The notes under the pieces were generated by a model, which saw only the letters and a program-made list of their open reading frames with translations, made no database searches and was not told where the DNA came from. A stretch of DNA of 64,000 nucleotides, from contig NZ_VLKK01000008.1 of the NCBI RefSeq assembly GCF_007830065.1, forward strand, positions 1 to 64,000, written 5' to 3'. This document shows positions 43,485 to 52,306 of the stretch, piece after piece. Within the stretch, counting starts at the first letter, position 1. Each line of letters opens with the position of its first letter. This DNA comes from Sphingobium wenxiniae. Lineage in GTDB: Bacteria; Pseudomonadota; Alphaproteobacteria; Sphingomonadales; Sphingomonadaceae. A program made the translations under genes and the position numbers.

Positions 43485-44384
43485 TCACCAGAAGAAATCG
43501 TGGATCACGTCCACCACATAGCCATCACGTATGTCGACCAGCAGCGCATCGTCATAATAGCGGACCCACCGCAGCGTGCCGTAAGCGGGCGGCAGGCGGT
43601 AGGACCAGGGGTCGTTCAGCCAGTAACTATTGGTATAGAGCGGCGCGCGCAGGAAAATCCCTACGGAAAAGCGGCGGTAGCCATAATCCCATCCGCGCGG
43701 CGCATGATAGCGGCCGGCCCGATAACGGTCGCCATAGCGCGTGCGATAGTCGCGCCAGTCATAGCGCCGGTCGTTGCGCCAGCCATTGTCCCAGCGCCGC
43801 TGGTTGTTCCAGCGCGTCCGATCATCGAAGCGGTTCTGGGCCGAACCGCGATTCCAGTTGCGGTTGTCCCTGTCGTTCCAGCGATTGTTGTCCCAGCGGC
43901 GGTTGTCGTCGACGCGGCGATCGTTATTCTGGCGGCCGCGCCATTCCTGCCGTGTGTCCGGGCGATTGCCGCGATTGGCGTCGCGCCAGTCCCGGCGATC
44001 CCGATTGCCTTGCACCGCGCCGTTTTGCCGGCCGGGGCGCGCGTCCTGTCCGGCTTGGCCGCGATTGCGGTCATTCCCGTTCCAGCGCGAATCGGCGCGT
44101 GGCTGCGGCGCGGGCCGCACATTGGGCGCAGGGCGATCCTGCCGCGCAGGCGGCTGCGCGCCTGGTGCCGGCCTTTCGGCGCGCGGCGTCGCGGGCCGGT
44201 CGGCGCGCTCGCGTCCCGCGCCGCGTTGGGCATCGCCGCCGGGCCGGGCCTGACCTTGCGCCTGACCGGACGGCTGCTCCACGCGGCCGCGCATCCGTTC
44301 GCCCCAGCTCTGGGCGTAGGCGGGTGCGATCCCGCCCAGCGCCGTTGCGGCCATCAGGCCCGCCAGCATGACTTTCCTGAACAT
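43485..44384 (-). CDS. RcnB-family secreted protein 2, long Arg/Asn-rich linker
   Basis: 299 residues from the ATG after AAGCAAGGACG. Signal peptide FRKVMLAGLMAATALGGIAPAYA. Residues about 30-200 are low-complexity, dominated by Arg, Asn, Asp, Gln, Pro and Trp (for example WNDRDNRNWNRGSAQNRFDD), then an RcnB domain with TLRWVRYYDDALLVDIRDGY and the same HDFFW end as protein 1. Periplasmic and likely intrinsically disordered. It is probably a duplicate of the gene two positions away with an expanded linker. Confidence 0.82.
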   Translation of the reverse strand: MFRKVMLAGLMAATALGGIAPAYAQSWGERMRGRVEQPSGQAQGQARPGGDAQRGAGRERADRPATPRAERPAPGAQPPARQDRPAPNVRPAPQPRADSRWNGNDRNRGQAGQDARPGRQNGAVQGNRDRRDWRDANRGNRPDTRQEWRGRQNNDRRVDDNRRWDNNRWNDRDNRNWNRGSAQNRFDDRTRWNNQRRWDNGWRNDRRYDWRDYRTRYGDRYRAGRYHAPRGWDYGYRRFSVGIFLRAPLYTNSYWLNDPWSYRLPPAYGTLRWVRYYDDALLVDIRDGYVVDVIHDFFW

Positions 44385-44598
44385 CGTCCTTGCTTTCCTC
44401 AACGGGGCATGGCGCCCCTCATGCCACCCTTATGCGGGCAGGGCGATGTCGCGGCGCTGAACCGCGCCGTCAGCGATTTGAAAGAATCGGCGGCGGTATG
44501 TTTGGCAAGCCGACGGTGATGCAATGACCGCTTTCGGCCTTTCAGCCATTAGCCATCTGGCGCACCCCGCTAACGAGGCATCGCCCAGGGAAGCGGCA

Positions 44599-45135
44599 TC
44601 AGGGTTTCCGCAGTGCAGGCACGGTGCGCGCTGCTTCTTCGGGCGTGATGCCGGGGGGCGGCGCGGCGGCGACCTGTTCCTCGCCGCGCATGATCCGTCC
44701 CGCGCGCTTTATCGCGCCGCGCAGCCGGGGATAGATGCCGCAGCGGCAGATGTTGGTGATCGCCGCGTCGATTTCCTCGTCGCCCGGATCGTTGTTCCGC
44801 CGCAGCAGCACGGACGCGGCCATGACCATGCCGGGGATGCAATAGCCGCATTGCGATACATTTTCCGCCGCGAAAGCCTGCTGCACCGGATGGCCCCGGT
44901 CGGGAGACAGCGCTTCGATGGTGGTGACGAACCGGCCTTCCGTCTGGGCGAGGCTGACCTGGCAGGCGCGCACGGCTTCCCCGTCTATGTCCACGGTGCA
45001 CGCGCCGCAATCGCCGGTGCCGCATCCATATTTGGTGCCGGTCAGGTTCGACGCATCGCGCAAGGCCCACAGCAGCGGCGTGTCGGGGTCCATGCGATAC
45101 TGGACCGGCCGGTCGTTCACCGTGAAGCGCGTCAT
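44599..45135 (-). CDS. [2Fe-2S] small subunit of a xanthine-oxidase-type molybdoenzyme, without partner
   Basis: 178 residues. N-terminal plant-type ferredoxin cysteines in YGCGTGDCGACTV plus CQV, then C-terminal cluster cysteines in QCGYCIPGM and NICRCGIYPRL. This matches the alpha subunit of isoquinoline 1-oxidoreductase and aldehyde dehydrogenases. The C-terminal tail of about 25 residues after the domain is extra. A large molybdopterin subunit is normally the next gene, but only about 200 bases without a frame follow before the next gene. Overlaps the DUF2721 gene by 4 bases. Confidence 0.87.
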   Translation of the reverse strand: MTRFTVNDRPVQYRMDPDTPLLWALRDASNLTGTKYGCGTGDCGACTVDIDGEAVRACQVSLAQTEGRFVTTIEALSPDRGHPVQQAFAAENVSQCGYCIPGMVMAASVLLRRNNDPGDEEIDAAITNICRCGIYPRLRGAIKRAGRIMRGEEQVAAAPPPGITPEEAARTVPALRKP

Positions 45136-45617
45136 TTCGTCTCCGCCGCCTCCTCATCCTCGGCCTTGTGATAGAGCACTTCGTTGCGGATATGGATGGT
45201 GCGCGATGCCAGCCGGATTTCCTGGATGAAGATGGCGAAGGCGACCGCCAGCACGATCATCGCCAGGCTGAACAGGATCGCGATGATCCTGCCCAGATGT
45301 GCGTCGAACAGCTCCGCCGCGAACAGGAGGATGACGACCAGGCAGATGGCGCAGGCGCTGGCCACCGACAGGAAGATCGCGCCGTTCACCACGCTCATGC
45401 GCCGGTCGAGCACGCGGATTTCGCTCACCATGCGGTCATGTTCCTTGCCGCGCGTGGACAGCACCAGCTTTTCCACCGTCCGCGCCCGGTCGATGATGCG
45501 GGCCAGCCGCCCGACGCACACGTTCAGGAACGCGCCGATGCCCGCCAGCAGGAAGACCGGCGCCAGCGCGAGCTGGATCGTCTGCGCGACCTGCGAAACC
45601 TGGGGCAGGGGGATCAT
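45132..45617 (-). CDS. DUF2721 membrane protein
   Basis: 161 residues. Helices at about 10-33, 75-105 and 110-137, with a long cytoplasmic loop RLARIIDRARTVEKLVLSTR between the first two. This layout and the LARIIDRAR motif mark DUF2721. Function unknown; frequent in proteobacteria. Start overlaps the stop of the upstream DUF2061 gene. Confidence 0.8.
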   Translation of the reverse strand: MIPLPQVSQVAQTIQLALAPVFLLAGIGAFLNVCVGRLARIIDRARTVEKLVLSTRGKEHDRMVSEIRVLDRRMSVVNGAIFLSVASACAICLVVILLFAAELFDAHLGRIIAILFSLAMIVLAVAFAIFIQEIRLASRTIHIRNEVLYHKAEDEEAAETK

Positions 45618-45892
45618 ATCGCCGCGCTGTCCTGATCGTGCGCGACGGCCTCCATATGTTCGCCCGGCGTCATATTGGGCAGGCCCCAGCCGATCTGCGC
45701 CCATGCGCGTTCGTGGAAATAATAGAGCAGGATCTTGGTGATGACCTCGGTCGAGGCGATGGCGCCCGCCGCCTTCATATTTTGCGTGAACAGGAGGCCC
45801 AGGAAGAAGGTGTCGATGCTGCCCAAGGTGCGCCAGCTTATCGCCTTCACCAGTGATCGGGGATTGGACTCCTTGCCGCGAAACAACAGCAT
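45614..45892 (-). CDS. DUF2061 membrane protein
   Basis: 92 residues. SLVKAISWRTLGSIDTFFLGLLFT is the conserved opening of DUF2061, followed by a second helix region ending in YYFHERAWAQIGWG. Two membrane segments. In some bacteria the domain is linked to sulfate-assimilation genes, but here the neighbours are not. Overlaps DUF2721 gene (ATGA). Confidence 0.82.
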   Translation of the reverse strand: MLLFRGKESNPRSLVKAISWRTLGSIDTFFLGLLFTQNMKAAGAIASTEVITKILLYYFHERAWAQIGWGLPNMTPGEHMEAVAHDQDSAAI

Positions 45893-46013
45893 ATCCGGTC
45901 ACATCCCCTTCGAAACCCGCGCCGGCTCCCGGACGCTCCGCCCGCATATCCACCATCCTCGCCGCGCGGGCAAGGGCAGGCCGTCATATCGACGCCAGCC
46001 CCGTCCCAACGGA

Positions 46014-47222
46014 TCAGGCCGCGCCCTTGGCGGGCGTGTTGACGCCCATGGACTTGAGATATTGCTTGATGTTGCGCGCGGCCTGCCGCAGCCGCTGCTC
46101 ATTCTCCACCATGGCGATGCGGACATAGCCTTCGCCGTCCTCGCCATAGCCGACGCCCGGCGCGACCGCGACCTTGGCATGGGTGAGGAGCTGCTTGGAA
46201 AATTCCAGGCTCCCCATATCTTTCAGGGCAGGGGGCAGGGGTGCCCATGCGAACATCGACGCCCTGGGCGCGGGAATGTCCCACCCGGCCCGGCCGAAGC
46301 TTTCCACCAGCACGTCGCGGCGCTTGTGATACAGTTCGCGGTTCTTCTGCACGATATCCTGCGGCCCGTTCAAGGCCGCGCAGGCCGCCGCCTGGATCGG
46401 CGTGAACGCGCCATAGTCGAGATAGCTCTTCACCCGCTTGAGCGCGGCGATCAGTTGCCGGTTGCCCACCGCGAAGCCGATGCGCCACCCGGCCATCGAA
46501 TAAGTCTTGCTGAGCGACGTGAACTCGACCGCCACATCCTTCGCGCCGGGCACTTGCAGGATGGAGGGCGTTGGATTGCCGTCATAATAAAGCTCGGAAT
46601 AGGCGAGGTCGCTCAGCACCCAGACCTTGTTCTCCTTCGCCCAGGCGACCAGCCGCTCGTAGAAGGCGAGGTCCACCGTCTCCGCCGTCGGATTGCTGGG
46701 ATAGCCCACGACCAGGATCGACGGGCGCGGCACGGTGAAGGCCATCGCCCGATCCAGCGCCTGCCAATATTGCTCGTCCGGCGTCGTCGGCACGGAGCGG
46801 ATCGTCGCTCCCGCGATGATGAAGCCGAACATATGGATCGGATAGCTCGGATTGGGCGCCAGCACGACATCGCCCGGCGCGGTGATCGCGGTGGCGAGGC
46901 TGGCGAGGCCCTCCTTCGAACCCATGGTCACGACGACTTCGGTTTCCGGGTCCAGCTCCACGCCGAAACGGCGGCCGTAATAGTTCGCCTGCGCCTTGCG
47001 AAGGCCGGGAATCCCCATGGATTGCGAATAGCCGTGCGCGCCCGGCTTCTGCGCCACTTCGCACAGCTTGGCGATGACATGGTCGGGCGGCGGCAGGTCG
47101 GGATTGCCCATGCCAAGGTCGATGATGTCCTCCCCTGCCGCACGCGCGGCGGCCCGCATCGCGTTGACTTCGGCGATGACATAGGGAGGCAGGCGCTTCA
47201 TGCGGTAGAATTCTTCGGACAT
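46014..47222 (-). CDS. PLP aminotransferase, AlaC / LL-diaminopimelate type
   Basis: 402 residues. DLGMGNPDLPPP near 35-46, YPSNPTAETVD (Asn-Pro motif), D in VLSDLAYSELY, and PLP lysine Lys239 in SLSKTYSMAGWRIGF place it in class I/II aminotransferases. The pattern is that of E. coli AlaC, a glutamate-pyruvate transaminase, and of annotated LL-DAP aminotransferases; sequence alone does not separate these. The first PLP phosphate contact region GSKEGLA is intact. Divergent from phaC. Confidence 0.87.
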   Translation of the reverse strand: MSEEFYRMKRLPPYVIAEVNAMRAAARAAGEDIIDLGMGNPDLPPPDHVIAKLCEVAQKPGAHGYSQSMGIPGLRKAQANYYGRRFGVELDPETEVVVTMGSKEGLASLATAITAPGDVVLAPNPSYPIHMFGFIIAGATIRSVPTTPDEQYWQALDRAMAFTVPRPSILVVGYPSNPTAETVDLAFYERLVAWAKENKVWVLSDLAYSELYYDGNPTPSILQVPGAKDVAVEFTSLSKTYSMAGWRIGFAVGNRQLIAALKRVKSYLDYGAFTPIQAAACAALNGPQDIVQKNRELYHKRRDVLVESFGRAGWDIPAPRASMFAWAPLPPALKDMGSLEFSKQLLTHAKVAVAPGVGYGEDGEGYVRIAMVENEQRLRQAARNIKQYLKSMGVNTPAKGAA

Positions 47223-47346
47223 TAGGGACTTTCCTGAAAGCTCTCCGTGGAGGATAGTGGCCCTCGCGCTGCTTCGCGGAGCCGGCCCGGCTATATACCG
47301 GACCACGGCATCGCGCCAGAAAAAGCGCAGGGCCTGGGAGAGGACA

Positions 47347-49092
47347 ATGGCGATGGACAGACTCGAAAATATCGAACCGCACATGCCGACCCTTGTGGAA
47401 ATGCAGCAATGGACGCAGGTGATCGGCCGCGCCCAGCAATTGATGCTGGAACAGGCGGCGGGCGCGACCGGCGGCCATTTGCCCTTCGATCCTGCCACGG
47501 TTTCGCGCATCCAGAGCAGCTTCGCCAACGAAGGCCTGGCCCTGTGGCAACGCTTTCTCGATGCGGGCGGGATGCTGTGCGATGCGCCCGCTCCCGCGCC
47601 GGAGGACAGCCCGGCCGCCCGCAAGGACCGCCGCTTCGCCGATCCGGCCTGGACCAGCCATCCCTTCTACGACCTCATCCGCCAGAGCTATCTTCTGACG
47701 TCCGACTATCTGCTGCGCATGGCCGATGCGGTGGACGGCCTCGATCCCAAGCAGAAGGCCAAGCTGCGCTTCGCCACCGGCGGCTTCGTCGATGCGATGG
47801 CGCCCAGCAATTTCGCGCTGACCAATCCGACCGTGGTGGAAAAGACGCTGCGAAGCGGCGGCGAGAATCTGGTGAAGGGCCTCCAGCACATGCTGGCCGA
47901 TCTGGAAAAGGGCCAGCTTTCCCACACCGACGGCACCGCCTTCGAAGTCGGCCGCAACATCGCCGCCACCCCCGGCAAGGTCATCAAGGAAACACCGCTC
48001 TACCAGCTCATCCACTATGAGCCGACGACGGACAAGGTGCTGGAAACCCCGCTCCTCATCTTCCCGCCCTGGATCAACCGTTTCTACATCCTCGACCTGT
48101 CGCCGGAAAAAAGCTTCGTCCAATGGGCGGTGGACCAGGGATTGAGCGTCTTCCTCGTCTCGTGGAAGTCCGCCGACGCGTCGATGAAGGACCTCGGCTG
48201 GGACGATTATATCCTGCGCGGACAGGTCGACGCGATCGATACGGTGCGCGATCTCCTGGGCGTCAGGAACGTGCATACCATCGGCTATTGCGTCGCCGGA
48301 ACGACGCTCGCCGCCACGCTGGCGCTGCTGGCGGCGCGCGGGCAAGCGGAGAAGGTCGCCAGCGCCACCTTCTTCACCGCGCAGGTCGATTTCAGCAAGG
48401 CGGGCGATCTCTGCCTCTTCGTCGACGATGAGCAGCTAAAGCTCGTGGAACAGCTTTCGACCGGCGGCTATCTCGACGGGCGCTACATGGCGGCGACCTT
48501 CAACTTGCTGCGCGGGCGCGACCTCATCTGGAACTATGTGGTCAACAATTATCTGCTGGGGCAGGATTACCCGCCCTTCGACCTGCTCTACTGGAATGGC
48601 GACACCACCAATCTGCCCGCCCGCTGGCACAGGGACTATCTGACCCAGCTCTACCGCGACAATCTTCTGGTCCAGCCCGGCGCGCTCAGCATCGACGGCA
48701 CGCCGATCGACCTGCGCAAGATCGAAACGCCCGCTTATGTGCAGGCCGGACGGGAGGATCATATCGCCCCTCTCGAAAGCGTGTGGAAGATGATGGAGCA
48801 TCTTTCCGGGCCGACGCGCTTCCTGCTCGCGGGATCGGGCCACATTGCGGGGGTCATCAACCCGCCCGCCGCGGGGAAATATCAATATTGGTCCTGCGCG
48901 GAGCCGCAGCCGACCCTGGATGACTTCATCGCCGCCGCTACGGAAACCAAGGGGAGCTGGTGGCCCGACTGGATCGAATGGATTCGCGGCCATGGCGAAA
49001 AAAATGTCGCCGTCCGAGGCGGGCGCAAACCCGGCCGCGGCAAGCTCAAGGCTGTGGAAGATGCGCCCGGTTCTTATGTAAGGACGCGATAA
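47347..49092 (+). CDS. phaC: Class I poly(3-hydroxyalkanoate) synthase
   Basis: 581 residues from ATG 47347, with GGAGAGGACA before it; the open frame upstream is noncoding. Lipase-like box IGYCVAGT with catalytic Cys315, Asp in GREDHIAP and His in SGHIAGVINPP complete the triad. Polymerises 3-hydroxyacyl-CoA into PHA at granule surfaces. Length and N-terminal domain fit class I enzymes that use short-chain monomers. Followed 128 bases later by a phasin gene. phaA, phaB and phaR are not in the window. Confidence 0.95.
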   Translation: MAMDRLENIEPHMPTLVEMQQWTQVIGRAQQLMLEQAAGATGGHLPFDPATVSRIQSSFANEGLALWQRFLDAGGMLCDAPAPAPEDSPAARKDRRFADPAWTSHPFYDLIRQSYLLTSDYLLRMADAVDGLDPKQKAKLRFATGGFVDAMAPSNFALTNPTVVEKTLRSGGENLVKGLQHMLADLEKGQLSHTDGTAFEVGRNIAATPGKVIKETPLYQLIHYEPTTDKVLETPLLIFPPWINRFYILDLSPEKSFVQWAVDQGLSVFLVSWKSADASMKDLGWDDYILRGQVDAIDTVRDLLGVRNVHTIGYCVAGTTLAATLALLAARGQAEKVASATFFTAQVDFSKAGDLCLFVDDEQLKLVEQLSTGGYLDGRYMAATFNLLRGRDLIWNYVVNNYLLGQDYPPFDLLYWNGDTTNLPARWHRDYLTQLYRDNLLVQPGALSIDGTPIDLRKIETPAYVQAGREDHIAPLESVWKMMEHLSGPTRFLLAGSGHIAGVINPPAAGKYQYWSCAEPQPTLDDFIAAATETKGSWWPDWIEWIRGHGEKNVAVRGGRKPGRGKLKAVEDAPGSYVRTR

Positions 49093-49144
49093 GAAAGGAT
49101 TATTTCCTTTCCTTCCTGCCGCTGGGCGCATGATGCGTGACGAT

Positions 49145-49208
49145 TTTGCTGCACTGCACAAAACTCTTGCAATTCTTTCCGCAAATGCATATTGTGCAGT
49201 GCAGCAAA
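49145..49208. promoter_or_regulatory. 17-base perfect inverted repeat before the phasin gene, candidate PhaR operator
   Basis: Arms TTTGCTGCACTGCACAA (49145-49161) and its exact complement (49192-49208), separated by 30 bases. The arms are TGC-rich, which matches the sequence character of PhaR targets at phasin promoters in alphaproteobacteria. They end 12 bases before the ATG, so a bound repressor would cover the promoter and ribosome site. A terminator role is less likely given the 30-base spacer and the absence of T runs. Confidence 0.65.
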
Positions 49209-49220
49209 CGGAGGAAGGCT

Positions 49221-50048
49221 ATGGCCGTGACCCCAAGGACCCGGCGCGCCGCACCGCGCGCCAAAAGCGGCGGCAAGACGATGTCCGCCGTGGACGTGCT
49301 GAAAGCGGCCGAATCCGCGATCGGCGAAAAGCCCGGCAGCGACGCGCCCAAGAAGGCCGTTCCTGCCGCTGCAAAGCCCGCTGCCCCGCGTAAGCCGGTC
49401 GGCAGGCCTGCCAAATCGGCGTCGGACGCCGATCCGGTCGTCGTGGCCGCCGCCGTCATGGCGGTGGACGCCGCGCCCGAACCCGACAGTGAGGGGGCTG
49501 AAACCTTTGGCAAGCCGAAGCGTGCGGATTCGCCTGCCAGCACCAAAACGCCCCAGCCGCGGCCAGTGACAGAAGGAACGACGACGATGAACGAGATTAT
49601 CGAAAACGGAAAGAAGTTCGCCGAGGATGCCAAGGCGAAGATCGAAACGGCTTATGCCGACTTCAACGAAAAGGCGAAGGCCGGCGTTGAAAAGTCGACC
49701 AAGGCATTGGAAGAAATCAGCGACCTGACGCGCGGCAATGTCGAAGCGCTGGTCGAATCCGGCAAGATCGCCGCGAAGGGCGTTGAAACCCTGGGCCAGG
49801 AAGCCGTCGACTACAGCCGCAAGAGCTTTGAAAAGGCGACCGCCTCTTTCAAGAGCTTCTCGACCGTGAAGACCCCGACCGAGTTCTTCCAGTTCCAGAG
49901 CCAGCTCTTCGCGACCAGCTTCGACGACTTCGCCAAGGAAGCCGCCAAGAGCAGCGAAGCCCTGCTGAAGCTCGCGGGCGATGTCGCCCAGCCGCTCGCC
50001 GCGCGCGTGTCGGTCGTCACCGACAAGGTGAAGACGCTGGCCAAATAA
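49221..50048 (+). CDS. Phasin (PHA granule-associated protein)
   Basis: 275 residues from ATG 49221 with a strong GGAGGAAGG site. Residues 1-120 are a low-complexity Ala/Lys/Pro-rich extension; the phasin_2 domain begins near [18 protein letters not shown] (an in-frame ATG that could also start a shorter product) and contains [40 protein letters not shown] and [19 protein letters not shown]. Coats granules and controls their size. The long basic N-terminal extension resembles the DNA-binding tails of PhaF/PhaM-type phasins. Confidence 0.88.
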   Translation: MAVTPRTRRAAPRAKSGGKTMSAVDVLKAAESAIGEKPGSDAPKKAVPAAAKPAAPRKPVGRPAKSASDADPVVVAAAVMAVDAAPEPDSEGAETFGKPKRADSPASTKTPQPRPVTEGTTTMNEIIENGKKFAEDAKAKIETAYADFNEKAKAGVEKSTKALEEISDLTRGNVEALVESGKIAAKGVETLGQEAVDYSRKSFEKATASFKSFSTVKTPTEFFQFQSQLFATSFDDFAKEAAKSSEALLKLAGDVAQPLAARVSVVTDKVKTLAK

Positions 50049-50069
50049 GGCGGCACGAACCGAATCAAG

Positions 50070-50109
50070 AAAGGGGCGCGCTTCCGTCAGGGAAGGGCGC
50101 CCCTTTTCC
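50070..50109 (+). terminator. Terminator after the phasin gene
   Basis: Stem AAAGGGGCGC / GCGCCCCTTT with a loop of about 17 bases, followed by TTCC. The stem is strong and has the A-rich/T-rich base expected of an intrinsic terminator, although the T run is short. Confidence 0.7.
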
Positions 50110-50250
50110 GTCGGCCCCTTTCTTGTCGGCCCTTCCTGTCGGATCGTCTTTGTTGCCCGCTTCGGCGATGCAAACGGATCGCCGTTGTTGCGATGGCCTG
50201 ACTCGTCTCCTCTTGTCATCAGGCCCCAAATCGCCATATCTTCGTCCATC

Positions 50251-50631
50251 ATGGACAGCATCATCACCTCTACGGCGGCGCGGCCGATCCTGATGGCGGG
50301 CAAAGATGGGGACGATCGCGGCGAGACGCCCGGCGGTTCGAACGTCGGCGTCGCCACGCGCACGCGCACGCGCACCAAAAAACCGTCGCTCTATAAGGTT
50401 CTGATGCTGAACGACGACTATACGCCGATGGAATTCGTCGTCCACGTCCTCCAGCAATTCTTCCGCATGGACATGGAGGAAGCGACTCGCGTGATGCTCC
50501 ACGTTCACCAGCGCGGCGTCGGCGTGTGCGGCATTTTCAGCTATGAAGTGGCCGAAACCAAGGTCAATCAGGTGATGGACTTCGCACGGCAGAATCAGCA
50601 TCCCCTGCAATGCACGCTGGAAAAGGCCTGA
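50251..50631 (+). CDS. clpS: ATP-dependent Clp protease adaptor ClpS
   Basis: 126 residues from ATG 50251; the ATG at 50293 is an alternative and no ribosome site decides. [20 protein letters not shown] is the N-degron-binding region, then [23 protein letters not shown]. Delivers N-end-rule substrates to ClpAP. clpA is not in the window. Confidence 0.93.
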   Translation: MDSIITSTAARPILMAGKDGDDRGETPGGSNVGVATRTRTRTKKPSLYKVLMLNDDYTPMEFVVHVLQQFFRMDMEEATRVMLHVHQRGVGVCGIFSYEVAETKVNQVMDFARQNQHPLQCTLEKA

Positions 50632-50797
50632 GGTTCATTCCCCGGTCTGCCTTCGCCGCGTATCGGTCCCATCGGGCGAAGGATCGGCCGGAGGGGGAGA
50701 CATGCCCTTGATGCGCGCTCCAGACTCCGCGCCTCCGCGTTCCCGCGCGAAAAAATCGGTCCGTCCGCCCATTGCCGATCCGGTCTAGGCCGCCGCC

Positions 50798-52306
50798 GTG
50801 AGCAGCCAGGCCGCCGATCCCCTATATGACCTTGCCATCATAGGCGGCGGCATAAACGGCTGCGGCATCGCCCGCGACGCCGCCGGACGCGGTGTGTCCG
50901 TCCTGCTGCTGGAAAAGGGCGACCTGGCCCAGGGGACGTCCTCCGCCTCGACCAAGCTCATCCATGGCGGATTGCGTTATCTGGAACATTATGAATTCGG
51001 ACTGGTCCGCGAATCCCTGTCCGAACGCGAACGGCTCTGGAAGATCGCGCCGCACATCATCCATCCGCTGCGTTTCGTCCTGCCATGGGTGCCGGGGCTG
51101 CGCCCGCGCTGGCTGCTGCGTCTCGGCCTGTTTCTTTACGATCATATCGGGGGCCGGCGCGCGCTGCCGCCCACGCAATCGATCGACCTGCGCCGCCATC
51201 CCGCCGGCGCGCCGCTCAAGCCCGGCTTCGGGCGCGGCTATGTCTATTCGGACGGATGGGTGGATGACGCCCGGCTGGTGATCCTCAATGCCCGCGACGC
51301 GGCCGACCGGGGCGCGAGCATCCATACGCGCACCGAAGTCATGCGCCTTGAAAGGGCAGGGGAATATTGGACCATCCATGCCCGCCGTGCATCCGGGGAA
51401 ACGGGCCGCTTCCGCGCGCGGATCGTCGTCAATGCGACAGGGCCGTCCGTGCTCGACCTGCTCGCCCGCGCGGACTTGCCCATCAATCGCGAGATCCGGC
51501 TCGTCCGCGGATCGCATATCGTCGTGTCCCGGCTGTTCGATCATGACTGCGCCTATTTCTTCCAGCTTCCCGATGGACGCATCTTTTTCGCCATTCCCTA
51601 TGAGCGGGACTTCACCCTGATCGGCACTACGGACAGCGATCATCACGGCAGTCTCGACCATGTCGCCGCCAGCGCGCAGGAGGTGGCGTATCTTTGCGAT
51701 GGCGCGAATCGCTATTTCGCCCGCGCGATCGCTCCGGCGGACGTGATCTGGACCTATGCCGGCGTGCGGCCGCTGGTGGATGACGGGTCCGGCAAGCCCG
51801 AAGCGGCCACGCGGGGCTATCGTCTCGACCTTCAAGATGGGGAGGGGGAGGCGCGGATGCTGAACGTCTTGGGGGGCAAGATCACCACTTATCGCCGCCT
51901 TGCCGTCGAGGCGGTAGACAGGTTGAAGCCGTTCCTGCCCAGCTTGTCGGGGAAGGATTGGACCGCCGGCGCGCCGTTGCCGGGCGGCGATTTCCCGATG
52001 ACGGGCCTTGCCGATCTGCTTTCCGGACTGGCGCGCGACTATCCCTTTCTCGATCGCGGAGAGGTCGATCGCATCGGCCGCGCCTATGGCACCGCCGCCC
52101 GCCGCTGGCTGGGCGATGCCCGGCGGCTCGACGATCTGGGCATCCATTTCGGCCATGGCCTCACGCAAGCCGAAGCGCACTATCTGATGACGCGGGAATG
52201 GGCGCGGACCGCGCGGGATATTCTCTGGCGGCGCACAAAGCTGGGCCTGCGATTCGACGCGGACCAAAGCGCGCGCCTTTCGCGCTGGATGGAGGAGAGG
52301 CCATGA
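50798..52306 (+). CDS. glpD: Glycerol-3-phosphate dehydrogenase, aerobic
   Basis: 502 residues from GTG. FAD motif YDLAIIGGGINGCGIARDAA at 9-28, GTSSASTKLIHGGLRYLEHYEFGLV at 47-71, and the DAO_C helical domain in the last 120 residues. Oxidises glycerol 3-phosphate to dihydroxyacetone phosphate at the membrane, reducing ubiquinone. Overlaps glpK by 4 bases. No glpF or glpR is seen next to it. Confidence 0.95.
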   Translation: MSSQAADPLYDLAIIGGGINGCGIARDAAGRGVSVLLLEKGDLAQGTSSASTKLIHGGLRYLEHYEFGLVRESLSERERLWKIAPHIIHPLRFVLPWVPGLRPRWLLRLGLFLYDHIGGRRALPPTQSIDLRRHPAGAPLKPGFGRGYVYSDGWVDDARLVILNARDAADRGASIHTRTEVMRLERAGEYWTIHARRASGETGRFRARIVVNATGPSVLDLLARADLPINREIRLVRGSHIVVSRLFDHDCAYFFQLPDGRIFFAIPYERDFTLIGTTDSDHHGSLDHVAASAQEVAYLCDGANRYFARAIAPADVIWTYAGVRPLVDDGSGKPEAATRGYRLDLQDGEGEARMLNVLGGKITTYRRLAVEAVDRLKPFLPSLSGKDWTAGAPLPGGDFPMTGLADLLSGLARDYPFLDRGEVDRIGRAYGTAARRWLGDARRLDDLGIHFGHGLTQAEAHYLMTREWARTARDILWRRTKLGLRFDADQSARLSRWMEERP

